Program-made: the position numbers and the translations under genes
Shown here: positions 1-6,819 of the stretch, piece after piece
How the letters are laid out: every line of letters begins with the position of its first letter
Position numbering within the stretch: the stretch's first letter is position 1
The notes under the pieces: model-generated
Seen by the model: the letters and a program-made list of their open reading frames with translations, nothing else
Told to the model about the DNA's origin: nothing
Database searches by the model: none
Assembly (NCBI GenBank): GCA_021845325.1
Contig: JAKBRR010000018.1
Span: 1 to 11,629, forward strand
DNA from: Thermoplasmata archaeon
GTDB lineage: Archaea > Thermoplasmatota > Thermoplasmata > Thermoplasmatales > Thermoplasmataceae
Direction: 5' to 3'
Length of the DNA stretch: 11,629 nucleotides

Positions 1-64
1 TTCCCAAAACGTTTACTCGTCTTGAGGAAGGTGTTAGGTCTTTAACTTTGGTAGTTCCTTCCAT
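1..64 (-). CDS. RPA-like single-stranded DNA-binding protein (OB-fold), N-terminal fragment
   Basis: The minus strand reads ATG at 64-62 followed by 20 more codons that run off the left edge, so only the first 21 residues are visible. They contain KVKDLTPSSRRVNVLG, which resembles the conserved start of archaeal RPA/SSB-type OB-fold domains (pattern: K-I/V-x-DL-T-P-x-S-x-x-V-N-V). These proteins bind single-stranded DNA in replication and repair. A purine-rich AGGAAG lies 8-9 bases before the ATG and a TATA-like box lies about 50 bases upstream, both fitting this start. The gene is divergent from the small coiled-coil locus at 230-594. Family assignment rests on a short motif only, so it is probable rather than certain; another OB-fold nucleic-acid-binding protein is possible. 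Confidence 0.65.
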   Translation of the reverse strand, partial: MEGTTKVKDLTPSSRRVNVLG

Positions 65-78
65 TCTATTACTTCCTT

Positions 79-95
79 TTGTCTAAAAAAGACAA
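79..95. repeat. Inverted repeat at the predicted RPA-gene transcription start
   Basis: TTGTCT (79-84) and AGACAA (90-95) are perfect 6-base inverted copies separated by five A residues. The palindrome overlaps the predicted transcription start and early leader of the minus-strand RPA-like gene. It could be an operator for a dimeric regulator, a small leader hairpin, or chance in AT-rich DNA. Confidence 0.35.
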
Positions 96-112
96 CCTAT
101 CATCTTTGGTGT

Positions 113-121
113 GTATATAAG
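113..121 (-). promoter_or_regulatory. TATA-box-like promoter for the RPA-like gene
   Basis: On the minus strand this reads CTTATATAC. Archaeal transcription usually starts about 25 bases downstream, here near base 90. That would give a leader of about 25 bases containing the AGGAAG ribosome-binding site. Assigned by eye from pattern and spacing. Confidence 0.5.
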
Positions 122-202
122 GTTTGGGAATTGAAAACCATACTGTTGATAACTTTAAAGTATTAACAAAATAGATATTCCAACAGGTGATTATCAATTT
201 GG

Positions 203-209
203 TATAAAT
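203..209 (+). promoter_or_regulatory. TATA-box-like promoter for the small coiled-coil locus
   Basis: TATAAAT fits the archaeal TATA box well. Its centre is about 24 bases ahead of TTG 230, which would give a leaderless or nearly leaderless mRNA. It would also serve ATG 265 with a leader of about 35 bases. Confidence 0.4.
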
Positions 210-229
210 TGAGTAAGAATATAGCCGAC

Positions 230-388
230 TTGAGCATCCCAGAATTGATTAAAAAGGTGGAAGAATGGAAAAAAATGAACACAGAGAGGAAAGCAGAAAT
301 TCGGAAATTAGAAGAAGATTTAAACAGGATAAAAGATCTGCAGGTGGAGGTATCGAAGTTGATAATGGAGAAAAAAAAGTTAAGTTAA
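230..388 (+). CDS. Small coiled-coil protein, upstream half of an overlapping pair
   Basis: This frame reads TTG 230 to TAA 386-388 (52 aa) and is open further back to TTG 209. The product begins SIPELIKKVEEW and continues as a Lys/Glu-rich helix whose Ile, Leu and Val residues recur at heptad spacing, so a coiled coil is likely. Its stop overlaps the next start (TAATG), and an A AAA AAG heptamer lies seven bases before the stop. A -1 slip there would join it to the next gene as one protein of about 121 residues. A competing reading is a single 109-residue ORF in the other frame from ATG 265, which has GGTGG four bases ahead but an almost hydrophobe-free N-terminus. I prefer this frame because it looks more protein-like. 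Function unknown; the gene lies divergent from the RPA-like gene. Confidence 0.45.
   Translation: MSIPELIKKVEEWKKMNTERKAEIRKLEEDLNRIKDLQVEVSKLIMEKKKLS
373..379 (+). other. Possible -1 frameshift heptamer A AAA AAG
   Basis: In the frame of the upstream coiled-coil ORF the codons are AAA (374-376) and AAG (377-379), preceded by A at 373. This is the A AAA AAG layout known from bacterial dnaX; a -1 frameshift in Sulfolobus fucA1 uses a similar A-run. A -1 slip moves the ribosome into exactly the frame that stays open to 594. No clear downstream stimulatory hairpin was seen. The A-run could equally mark a simple indel or be chance. Confidence 0.35.
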
Positions 389-594
389 TGAAAGAACTTG
401 CCTCAGTTAAAGGTGAAGAATCAAGAATACATATGGAATATGTAGAGAATGAGGATGCAATAATTAATGAATTAATGAGACTTTCCGGTCTTATTGCACA
501 GCTCAGAATGCTCGATAATAGTGTTTATGTGGGAAAAGTATATGGTGAATTTGAGGTTTTATTCAACAAATATATGAAGAAACTCAGGGAATGA
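388..594 (+). CDS. Small helical hypothetical protein, downstream half of an overlapping pair
   Basis: ATG 388-390 shares two bases with the stop of the preceding frame (TAATG), a layout typical of translational coupling. The product is 68 residues, charged and probably helical, with a conserved-looking core around IINELMRLSGLIAQLRML and a C-terminal segment ending in KYMKKLRE. There is no signal peptide, membrane segment or known motif. The frame is open upstream to ATG 265, so the true protein could be 109 residues, or a fusion with the upstream coiled coil made by -1 frameshifting. I do not recognise the family. The C-terminal part is the most secure portion of the locus because every model includes it. 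Confidence 0.6.
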   Translation: MKELASVKGEESRIHMEYVENEDAIINELMRLSGLIAQLRMLDNSVYVGKVYGEFEVLFNKYMKKLRE

Positions 595-697
595 TTGATA
601 TCCATTTGTCATCGTTAGTGTCTATAAAAACTCTTAAAAAAAATTCCGCTCTAACCTTTGTAAATTAGGTAAGATCAATCTGCGAAGATCCAATAGA

Positions 698-705
698 TTT
701 ATATG
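698..705 (+). promoter_or_regulatory. TATA-box-like promoter of the first binding-protein gene
   Basis: TTTATATG is centred about 26 bases ahead of ATG 728, so transcription should begin at or next to the start codon. No Shine-Dalgarno sequence precedes the ATG, in keeping with a leaderless transcript. Confidence 0.55.
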
Positions 706-727
706 CATCTTTTCAAATACTCCATTA

Positions 728-2743
728 ATGGCAACCAAAAACACAAAAATTTTAGTTTCAGTTGTTGTAGTCATAGTATTGATTGTGGCAGCGGTTTCAG
801 TAATAGAATTGTATCACCCGTCGACTTCCCACGTTTTCACTGATACGAGTCAGACTGCCGCTCCTGATCATCTTGACCCTGCATCTGGTTTCTTTACAAC
901 TGATGGGCCACTTTTTACGGCGCTCTATCAGGGATTAGTTGAGTACAATGGATCAAGCAATAAAGTTATCCCTGTTTTAGCTGATCATATTTATGTTCAG
1001 AACCAACAGAACTATACTTTTGATATGAGACCGTATGTGAATTTCACAAACGGTGCACCAATGAATGCCTCTGATGTATGGTTCTCCATATACCGAGTGA
1101 TAGTAATGGGTCAGGGGCCATCCATATCTAACTACGCTAATATTCTGTTTAATGGAACAAATTATGGTACAACAGGAATTGCTCTCCCTTGGGGTCTTAG
1201 GGCAGCACTTACAAATGCAGGTTACACACTATCAGGCAATCTAACAACACAATATACACAGGCTGCAAACATACTTGATTACATGCTATCACACTGGAAT
1301 TACAACGCAACAAACATGAAAGTCATGAGCTATTCACAACAGGCTATAGTAATCAACTCTGAATATAATCTAACAGTAAAAGCAATGTTTGTGTATCCCT
1401 ATATGGAACAGGATCTTGCAGGCGAAGGTTGGGGGACCATCTTATATCCTTCATACATAGACGCACATGGTGGGGTTGTTAATAATAGTCAAAACAGTTA
1501 TATCAATCATAATGGAGCAATAGGATCGGGCCCATACATGATAAAAAGTGTAGGACCATCACTGAGCGATGTTGTATTAGTAAACACGCCCAACTACTGG
1601 GCTACGGGGCATTCCTCTGTTCCTGCAGTGGCTCAACCAGCCCACATACCTGAAATCGTCATAGATTACGGTCTCAGTCATACGGACAGGCTGGAAGATT
1701 TTGATAAGAACACATCAATGATATCGGTTGTAGGTCCAAGTAGCTTTAAGTCAATAATAAATGGGTTCTATAATTCATCAGAAGCAAATGGAAACTTGGT
1801 GCATTCCCTTCCAATAGATGGAGTATTCTATTTCTCAATGAACACCCAGATGAATTACACGAACAATCTGCATTTCAGAAGGGCAATAATAGACGCTAAC
1901 AATTACACTGCTCAGTCTGATATATACGCAAACAACTACAACGGCTCTCCTGAAGCGTACAATGAAATTGGTCCACTGTCACCATCGTTCGGTAAGAATT
2001 ACTATAACCCAAATAATTCACCGTTGCAATCAATGGATCTTACGGGGGCGATACAGAATTTGACACTTGCGGGACATGAAGAAAACTTCTATGTGACACT
2101 ACCAAACGGATCAAAAATAGGTAACACATCTGGAACCGATCTGAGTTCACACACATTCACTATAACTGGAATTTCACCACCTACTTCAGTTGAAACATCG
2201 CAGATAACTGTAGCAATATCTTCTTTCGCAAAAATAGGATTAACATTTAAATCTTCATATATTACAGAATCTACAGTAGCTTCTTGGACCAGCGTAAATA
2301 GCACACCGCAATTTATCGACCTTGGATGGGTTCCGGACTATCCGGATCCAGTGGGACAGCAGTTAATGCCGGTATACGATGTACAGCAAGGAGGAGCGTT
2401 TGGTGGAAACGATGCTTGGGTGAATAACACAACATTACAAAATTACTTCACAAACCTTGATTTCCAGAACAGCACGACACAGATCAAAGACATGAAGGTG
2501 ATATACAACATAACGGATAATCTATCAGCTTACGTCTGGCTTCCAATGCCATACACATATTACTTTGTGCAACCTTACGTTCACGGCTTCGTTCAAAATG
2601 CCTTTGATGGGTACTTCTACAACATGATATACATATCATATCCGGGAGGAGGTAATGGAAACTCAACCTCATTTGTACCTAGCTTCAGTGTTACTGTTGT
2701 AGCTGACGTATCTGCCGTATTCAGAGCCATAGGTTGGTTCTGA
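728..2743 (+). CDS. ABC transporter substrate-binding protein, family 5 (peptide/oligopeptide type), paralog 1
   Basis: Extracytoplasmic solute receptor of the SBP_bac_5 (DppA/OppA) family, 671 aa. Residues 8-26 form one hydrophobic segment after a short Lys-bearing N-terminus, giving a signal anchor that tethers the protein outside the membrane. Family hallmarks are a start near LVEYNG (70-75), the FTNGAPMNASDVWFSIYR block (106-123), SGPYMIKSV (267-275), and WVPDYPDP (534-541). It is longer than the usual 500-550 residues. There is no cysteine and hence no lipobox, and more than twenty N-x-S/T sequons, fitting a glycosylated surface protein. The start is supported by the TATA box 26 bases upstream and by exact length agreement with the paralog at 4746. 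The transporter subunits are encoded convergently at 7369-11277. The substrate is inferred as peptides, but this family also binds nickel, sugars and other solutes. Confidence 0.9.
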   Translation: MATKNTKILVSVVVVIVLIVAAVSVIELYHPSTSHVFTDTSQTAAPDHLDPASGFFTTDGPLFTALYQGLVEYNGSSNKVIPVLADHIYVQNQQNYTFDMRPYVNFTNGAPMNASDVWFSIYRVIVMGQGPSISNYANILFNGTNYGTTGIALPWGLRAALTNAGYTLSGNLTTQYTQAANILDYMLSHWNYNATNMKVMSYSQQAIVINSEYNLTVKAMFVYPYMEQDLAGEGWGTILYPSYIDAHGGVVNNSQNSYINHNGAIGSGPYMIKSVGPSLSDVVLVNTPNYWATGHSSVPAVAQPAHIPEIVIDYGLSHTDRLEDFDKNTSMISVVGPSSFKSIINGFYNSSEANGNLVHSLPIDGVFYFSMNTQMNYTNNLHFRRAIIDANNYTAQSDIYANNYNGSPEAYNEIGPLSPSFGKNYYNPNNSPLQSMDLTGAIQNLTLAGHEENFYVTLPNGSKIGNTSGTDLSSHTFTITGISPPTSVETSQITVAISSFAKIGLTFKSSYITESTVASWTSVNSTPQFIDLGWVPDYPDPVGQQLMPVYDVQQGGAFGGNDAWVNNTTLQNYFTNLDFQNSTTQIKDMKVIYNITDNLSAYVWLPMPYTYYFVQPYVHGFVQNAFDGYFYNMIYISYPGGGNGNSTSFVPSFSVTVVADVSAVFRAIGWF

Positions 2744-2749
2744 TTCTAA

Positions 2750-2768
2750 TTTTTTATATATTTTTTTT
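2750..2768 (+). terminator. Poly-T transcription terminator after paralog 1
   Basis: A T6 run (2750-2755) and a T8 run (2761-2768) begin seven bases after the stop codon. Archaeal RNA polymerase terminates at such T-tracts without needing a hairpin. Confidence 0.55.
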
Positions 2769-2862
2769 ATTAAACTTCATGTAATAGCTTTTTTTCTGAA
2801 TATTATTTTTCATCAGATTATAGACGAATCCAAAAAAAACTTGGTTTCTTAGAGAATCCCAA

Positions 2863-2922
2863 GTCAATAGGTTTTCATTAACACAAATGAGTACGCATTT
2901 CTCAATCGTGTGTCAATAGGTT
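2863..2922. repeat. Direct repeat GTCAATAGGTT, two copies
   Basis: Perfect 11-base copies lie at 2863-2873 and 2912-2922, 49 bases apart start to start. No gene lies between them. They could be duplicated target sequence, a regulator site or the remains of a decayed element; chance is possible but less likely at 11 bases. Confidence 0.4.
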
Positions 2923-3045
2923 AAAATAGGTCTTTTTCGTGGTTATTAGGCATCCTCTGTTATTCATTGAACCTACAAAATTGGCGATTCTCAATCAATT
3001 GTTTTGTATAACCATTTAGGGCATACAGAAAATCTCAATTATATT

Positions 3046-3102
3046 GCGCAGTAGAGCAAGAATTTTGTTGAAATGACCTAACCACCTTCTGGCGCAATAG
3101 AG
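3046..3102. repeat. Imperfect direct repeat GCGCARTAGAG, two copies
   Basis: GCGCAGTAGAG (3046-3056) and GCGCAATAGAG (3092-3102) differ at one base and are 46 bases apart. This spacing is close to that of the neighbouring GTCAATAGGTT pair. No function assigned. Confidence 0.3.
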
Positions 3103-3153
3103 TTCCATTAGTGTATTACCTTGTATAGACTTAAGTAATCAAATTAGTTTTAA

Positions 3154-3168
3154 GCCCTTTTGCAGGGC
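3154..3168. repeat. Small GC-rich hairpin in the intergenic region
   Basis: GCCCT (3154-3158) and AGGGC (3164-3168) pair around the loop TTTGC. It is the most GC-rich structure in an AT-rich gap. There is no following T-run, so it is not an obvious terminator. It could belong to a small RNA or a relic. Confidence 0.25.
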
Positions 3169-3376
3169 CTTTCTATAACACGATGTGCCTATCTCACCCA
3201 GGAATAGGTAACGTTAATATCATTACTTAATCACTAGGATTCAGAGTTATCCTCATTACTGAGTCCTCTTCAATATTTTAGCATCTTTTAATTTTTGGAA
3301 ACGTGGCATCGTAATCTATTATTTTTCAATAGATTTGAAATCAAAATTGATTTTAATGGGAATCATATTAACATTC

Positions 3377-4621
3377 ATGGAAAAAATATCTTTTTCTGGA
3401 AGAATATTCGATGGTAAAAATGTCATTGATAATGGTATAGTATCTATTGATGCAAATGGAATAATTTCTGATGTTTCAGATGACAAAAAATCTTTAGACT
3501 CAATCAGAACAATCAGCTGTGAGCATGCGACTATTTTGCCGGGATTGATTGATGTTCATATGCATTTTTTTGGATGCAGAAAAGAGGACATATCTGAATG
3601 GAACCTTATTCCCAGTGAACTGGCATCTGTGAGAAGTGTAAGTGATATGCATAACTTGTTACTTTCTGGGTTTACAACAGTAAGGGACCTTGGGAGTAAA
3701 GCCGGTGGTTTTCTTTCACAGGCCGAGAAAGAAAGGGATATATTAGGACCAGAAGTTATTTCTGCGGGCCATTCACTGGCACAGACAGGGGGAAACGACG
3801 ACCTTAAATACCTCCCGCTTGAAATGTCAAAAGGTCTCTCATATTCATATTACTGTGATGGACCATGGGAGTGTGTGTCAGCGGTTAGAAAAATTGTCAG
3901 GGAGGGTGCCACAGTTGTAAAGGTATACGCATCGGGAGGTTTTGCTGCTGGAGGAAAACCAATCCCAAATCTGACAGTGGAAGAATTGAAATCTATAGTG
4001 CAGGAGGGTCACAGAAACGGTTTAAAGGTTACTGCACACGCATATGGAGAAGATGCTATAATGAATGTTATCGAGGCAGGAGTCGACTCGATAGAACATG
4101 GTATAGGATTGACTGAAAATCTTGCTGAACTTATAAGGAAATCTGGCATCTATTACGTACCAACTATGAGTGTTTATACAAAATCCAGTGAGCACATGCC
4201 ATATGAGGGGTTAATGCCGCTTATAAGGGGCAAATCAAAAGTAAACAGAGAAGATATAATTAACAGACACTTGACCAAGGAAATTGAAATTGCAAGAGAC
4301 TGTGAACTTAAAATTGCTGCAGGGACTGACTATGTGGGGGCCGAGAACAGCCGACATGGCAATAATTCAATGGAAGTAAAACTTCTTTCCAAATATCTCG
4401 GGGCAGATAAAGCTCTGGCTTCTGCCACCTCACAGGCAGCTATTTGTGTTGGGGAGGTTGAAAAGGGATTACTTGCACCTGGAAATATAGCAGACATAGC
4501 TGTTTTCACTGGGCATCCTGACAATAATATAGAAGAAATCTCGCCTTCTAACCTGAAATATATTGTGCACAACGGGAACGCTTTTAAAATACAGGGTAAA
4601 AATCTCATTCCTATAAGATAA
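3377..4621 (+). CDS. Metal-dependent amidohydrolase, Xaa-Pro dipeptidase/imidazolonepropionase-like
   Basis: Predicted cytoplasmic TIM-barrel hydrolase, 414 aa from this start, of the amidohydrolase superfamily (COG1228-like, Met_dep_hydrolase_A group). Visible metal ligands are the HxH motif in GLIDVHMHFFG (H61, H63), the probable carboxylated lysine in VVKVYASGG (K182), histidines in VTAHAYGEDAI (H221) and SIEHGI (H241), and the aspartate of AAGTD (D318). The C-terminus has the usual GLLAPGNIADIAVF strand of the small beta-domain. Characterised relatives include Xaa-Pro and other dipeptidases as well as imidazolonepropionase, so the substrate cannot be fixed. Its place between two peptide-type binding proteins favours dipeptide cleavage (inference). 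ATG 3377 is chosen because relatives begin just before the xxxGRIFDG strand. In-frame TTG 3335 and ATG 3356 would add 14 or 7 residues. Confidence 0.82.
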   Translation: MEKISFSGRIFDGKNVIDNGIVSIDANGIISDVSDDKKSLDSIRTISCEHATILPGLIDVHMHFFGCRKEDISEWNLIPSELASVRSVSDMHNLLLSGFTTVRDLGSKAGGFLSQAEKERDILGPEVISAGHSLAQTGGNDDLKYLPLEMSKGLSYSYYCDGPWECVSAVRKIVREGATVVKVYASGGFAAGGKPIPNLTVEELKSIVQEGHRNGLKVTAHAYGEDAIMNVIEAGVDSIEHGIGLTENLAELIRKSGIYYVPTMSVYTKSSEHMPYEGLMPLIRGKSKVNREDIINRHLTKEIEIARDCELKIAAGTDYVGAENSRHGNNSMEVKLLSKYLGADKALASATSQAAICVGEVEKGLLAPGNIADIAVFTGHPDNNIEEISPSNLKYIVHNGNAFKIQGKNLIPIR

Positions 4622-4663
4622 AATTTTAACTGTTCGAAACTGTCATATCCTTCCGCCAAAATG

Positions 4664-4673
4664 TTTCTTTTTT
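4664..4673 (+). terminator. T-rich terminator after the amidohydrolase
   Basis: The sequence TTTCTTTTTT lies about 43 bases after the stop codon and ahead of a separate TATA box, so transcription of the amidohydrolase probably ends here. No hairpin is evident. Confidence 0.35.
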
Positions 4674-4715
4674 AAGATCTTAAGTTACACAATGATAATT
4701 TTCTAATGAAAAATA

Positions 4716-4723
4716 CTATATAG
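4716..4723 (+). promoter_or_regulatory. TATA-box-like promoter of the second binding-protein gene
   Basis: CTATATAG is centred 26-27 bases ahead of ATG 4746, the same geometry as at the first binding-protein gene. It implies a leaderless mRNA and supports ATG 4746 over the in-frame GTG 4731. Confidence 0.55.
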
Positions 4724-4745
4724 GTGATGTGTGCTAACCCTAATC

Positions 4746-6761
4746 ATGGCAAGTAAGAATGCAAAAATATTGATTTCCACAGTATCAGTAATAATAATAA
4801 TTGTCGCCGCAATTTCGGTGATTGAGTTATATCACCCTGCAACAACAACCCATGTTTTCACTGATACTGCAATGACTACAACATTGGATGAATTAGATCC
4901 CGCCACAGGTTTTGGAATTGATGACGAACCCCTTTTCACTGCGCTGTATCAGGAATTAGTAGAGTTCAATGGATCAAGCAACAACGTAGTACCAGTCCTG
5001 GCAAAGACCATTACAAACGTATCAAATCAAAACTATACATTTGAATTGAGAGATTATGTTAAATTCAGCAATGGTGCGCCGCTAAACGCTTCAGATGTCT
5101 GGTTTTCAATGTATCGTGGAATAGTAATGGGTCAGGGTCCATATATTTCGGACTACCCTAATATCCTGTTCAATGAAACCGACTATTCCATGACTTCTAT
5201 ATCTCTTCCATGGGGACTAACAAATGCTCTTAGATCTGCTGGGTACGCAATAGATGGTTCCAACTTAACAGATAATCAAACCATTGCGGCAAAAGATCTT
5301 GACAATATACTTTCTAATTTCAATTACAATGCATCAAATATGAAAGTTATGGAATATCCAAATCAGGCAGTGGTTGTAAACTCCCAATATAGCGTTAACA
5401 TAAATGCAATGAAAGAGTATCTGTTCATGCTTCCAGACCTAGCTGGATGGTGGGGATCTGTTGTCTATCCTGCATACGTTGATCAGCACGGAGGGGTTAC
5501 ATACAATACGCAAAATTCATACGTCAATACTCACGGGGCCGTAGGAAGTGGACCATATACAATAAAAAGTATAGGGAGTGGATTAAGCACCGTTGTAATA
5601 GTTAACACAACAAATTACTGGGCGACTGGTCACTCTAGCGTTCCCGCGGTTGCAGAGCCTGCACACATAAACGAAATTGTAATAGACTATGCTTTGAGTC
5701 ACACAGATAGGACAGAAGATTTTGACAAAAACTTATCACAAATATCCTATGTTTCTCCTAGTGGATTTAAGAACATAATTGATGGTTTCTATAATAGCTC
5801 TGAAGCGAACTCATCTCTGGTACATTCCTATAATTCTCCTTCGGCCTGGTATCTTTCTATGAACCTCGGAAGAAACTATACGAAAAATATGTATTTCAGA
5901 AAAGCGCTCATAGATGCTAACAATTTCACAGCTATGACAGAATTGTACGATAACAGCTACAATAATTCTCCAATGGCATACAATGAGCTTGGCCCATTGT
6001 CTCCCGCTTATGGCCCGAGCTATTACAATCCGAATAATCTTCCATTGCAATCTCAAAACATTACTCGAGCTGTCCAGAATATTACAAAGGCTGGTATCCA
6101 AGACGGTTTCTATGTCGTTCTTCCAAATGGAACATCTGTAGGTGATAAGGGCGGTATAGATCTCTCTAAACACACCTTCCACATAGACGGTTTCGCACCT
6201 CCAACAACACTGGAGACAGCGGAAATCTCTGTGTTTATATCATCATTTGCTAGGATAGGTCTGAATTTTGCATCAACATATATAACTCCAACGTCTGCAG
6301 CAAGCTGGACTTCTCCCAACAGTACCCCTAGGTTTGCCCTTGTGGAATGGGAACCAGATTATCCAGATCCAATAGCGCAACAGCTTATTGCCATATACGA
6401 TTACATAGACGGTGGAGTTTACGGTGGGAACTTTGCTTGGGCAAATAATACAACTCTACAAAAGTTATTCACAAATCTTGACTTTGAGAATAGTTCAGCA
6501 CAGGCAACGGCAATGAAGGAAGTATATAACATAACGTACAACCTATCTGCATATATATGGACTCCAGTACCAACAAATTATTACTTTGTCCAACCGTATA
6601 TACACGGGTTTGTTGCAAATGCATACGATGGTTATTTTTACAACATGATGTACATATCATACAATGGAAATGCTCAACCTACTGTGTCAAATGCAACCAA
6701 TTTCGTTATGGATATGGCTTCGGGTGTTATGATAGTAATAAAAAATAATTACTTCTTTTAA
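4746..6761 (+). CDS. ABC transporter substrate-binding protein, family 5 (peptide/oligopeptide type), paralog 2
   Basis: Paralog of the protein at 728-2743, identical to it at clearly more than half of positions by eye and exactly the same length (671 aa) when started at ATG 4746. In-frame GTG 4731 would add five residues lacking in the paralog. Residues 8-26 form the signal anchor. The SBP_5 marks are SNGAPLNASDVWFSMYR (108-124), SGPYTIKSI (268-276) and WEPDYPDP (535-542). Like paralog 1 it has no cysteine, no lipobox and many N-x-S/T sequons. Divergence concentrates in the segment around 165-190 and in the last 30 or so residues after the shared YISY, so ligand preference may differ while docking surfaces stay similar (inference). 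It faces the convergent transporter operon across the bPH-like gene. Peptide specificity is inferred. Confidence 0.9.
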   Translation: MASKNAKILISTVSVIIIIVAAISVIELYHPATTTHVFTDTAMTTTLDELDPATGFGIDDEPLFTALYQELVEFNGSSNNVVPVLAKTITNVSNQNYTFELRDYVKFSNGAPLNASDVWFSMYRGIVMGQGPYISDYPNILFNETDYSMTSISLPWGLTNALRSAGYAIDGSNLTDNQTIAAKDLDNILSNFNYNASNMKVMEYPNQAVVVNSQYSVNINAMKEYLFMLPDLAGWWGSVVYPAYVDQHGGVTYNTQNSYVNTHGAVGSGPYTIKSIGSGLSTVVIVNTTNYWATGHSSVPAVAEPAHINEIVIDYALSHTDRTEDFDKNLSQISYVSPSGFKNIIDGFYNSSEANSSLVHSYNSPSAWYLSMNLGRNYTKNMYFRKALIDANNFTAMTELYDNSYNNSPMAYNELGPLSPAYGPSYYNPNNLPLQSQNITRAVQNITKAGIQDGFYVVLPNGTSVGDKGGIDLSKHTFHIDGFAPPTTLETAEISVFISSFARIGLNFASTYITPTSAASWTSPNSTPRFALVEWEPDYPDPIAQQLIAIYDYIDGGVYGGNFAWANNTTLQKLFTNLDFENSSAQATAMKEVYNITYNLSAYIWTPVPTNYYFVQPYIHGFVANAYDGYFYNMMYISYNGNAQPTVSNATNFVMDMASGVMIVIKNNYFF

Positions 6762-6784
6762 TAACACATTTTTAGAATTTATAT

Positions 6785-6806
6785 AGATTTTAAAATAAAT
6801 CTTTTT
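6785..6806 (+). terminator. Hairpin plus T-run between convergent genes
   Basis: AGATTT (6785-6790) and AAATCT (6797-6802) form a 6-base stem with loop TAAAAT, followed by T5 (6802-6806). It sits between the stop codons of the second binding protein and the convergent minus-strand gene. Weak AT-rich stem; the T-run is probably the active part. Confidence 0.4.
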
Positions 6807-6819
6807 ATTATCTAATAAT

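Larger units (their letters stand above)
2744..3376. other. Long intergenic region, no convincing gene
   Basis: This is the longest gap in the window. It starts with T-tracts and then holds AT-rich sequence with stops in all frames. It contains two copies of GTCAATAGGTT, two copies of GCGCARTAGAG and a GC-rich hairpin. A short minus-strand frame (3138-3016) includes the string MELYCARRWLGHFNKILALL, which faintly suggests a decayed transposase, but this is not supported enough to call. If the amidohydrolase begins earlier, at TTG 3335, the gap is 591 bases. Confidence 0.6.

Noticed and set aside
265..594. One 109-residue ORF from ATG 265 as the definitive gene at the left edge
   Set aside because: Its first 41 residues are highly charged with almost no hydrophobic residues, while the overlapping frame gives a regular coiled coil. 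GGTGG before ATG 265 keeps it as a live alternative, so it is mentioned within the paired entries.
2089..2672. Minus-strand ORFs inside the first binding-protein gene
   Set aside because: They are antisense to a strongly supported family-5 binding protein and have no recognisable domain; the same applies to those inside the second binding protein and the amidohydrolase.
2851..3102. CRISPR-like array from the evenly spaced short repeats
   Set aside because: There are only two copies of each short repeat (11 bases), with different sequences, and no cas gene in the window.
2821..3330. tRNA or C/D box RNA in the long intergenic region
   Set aside because: No cloverleaf, no T-loop consensus and no properly paired C and D boxes could be found; only a 5-base-pair hairpin is present.
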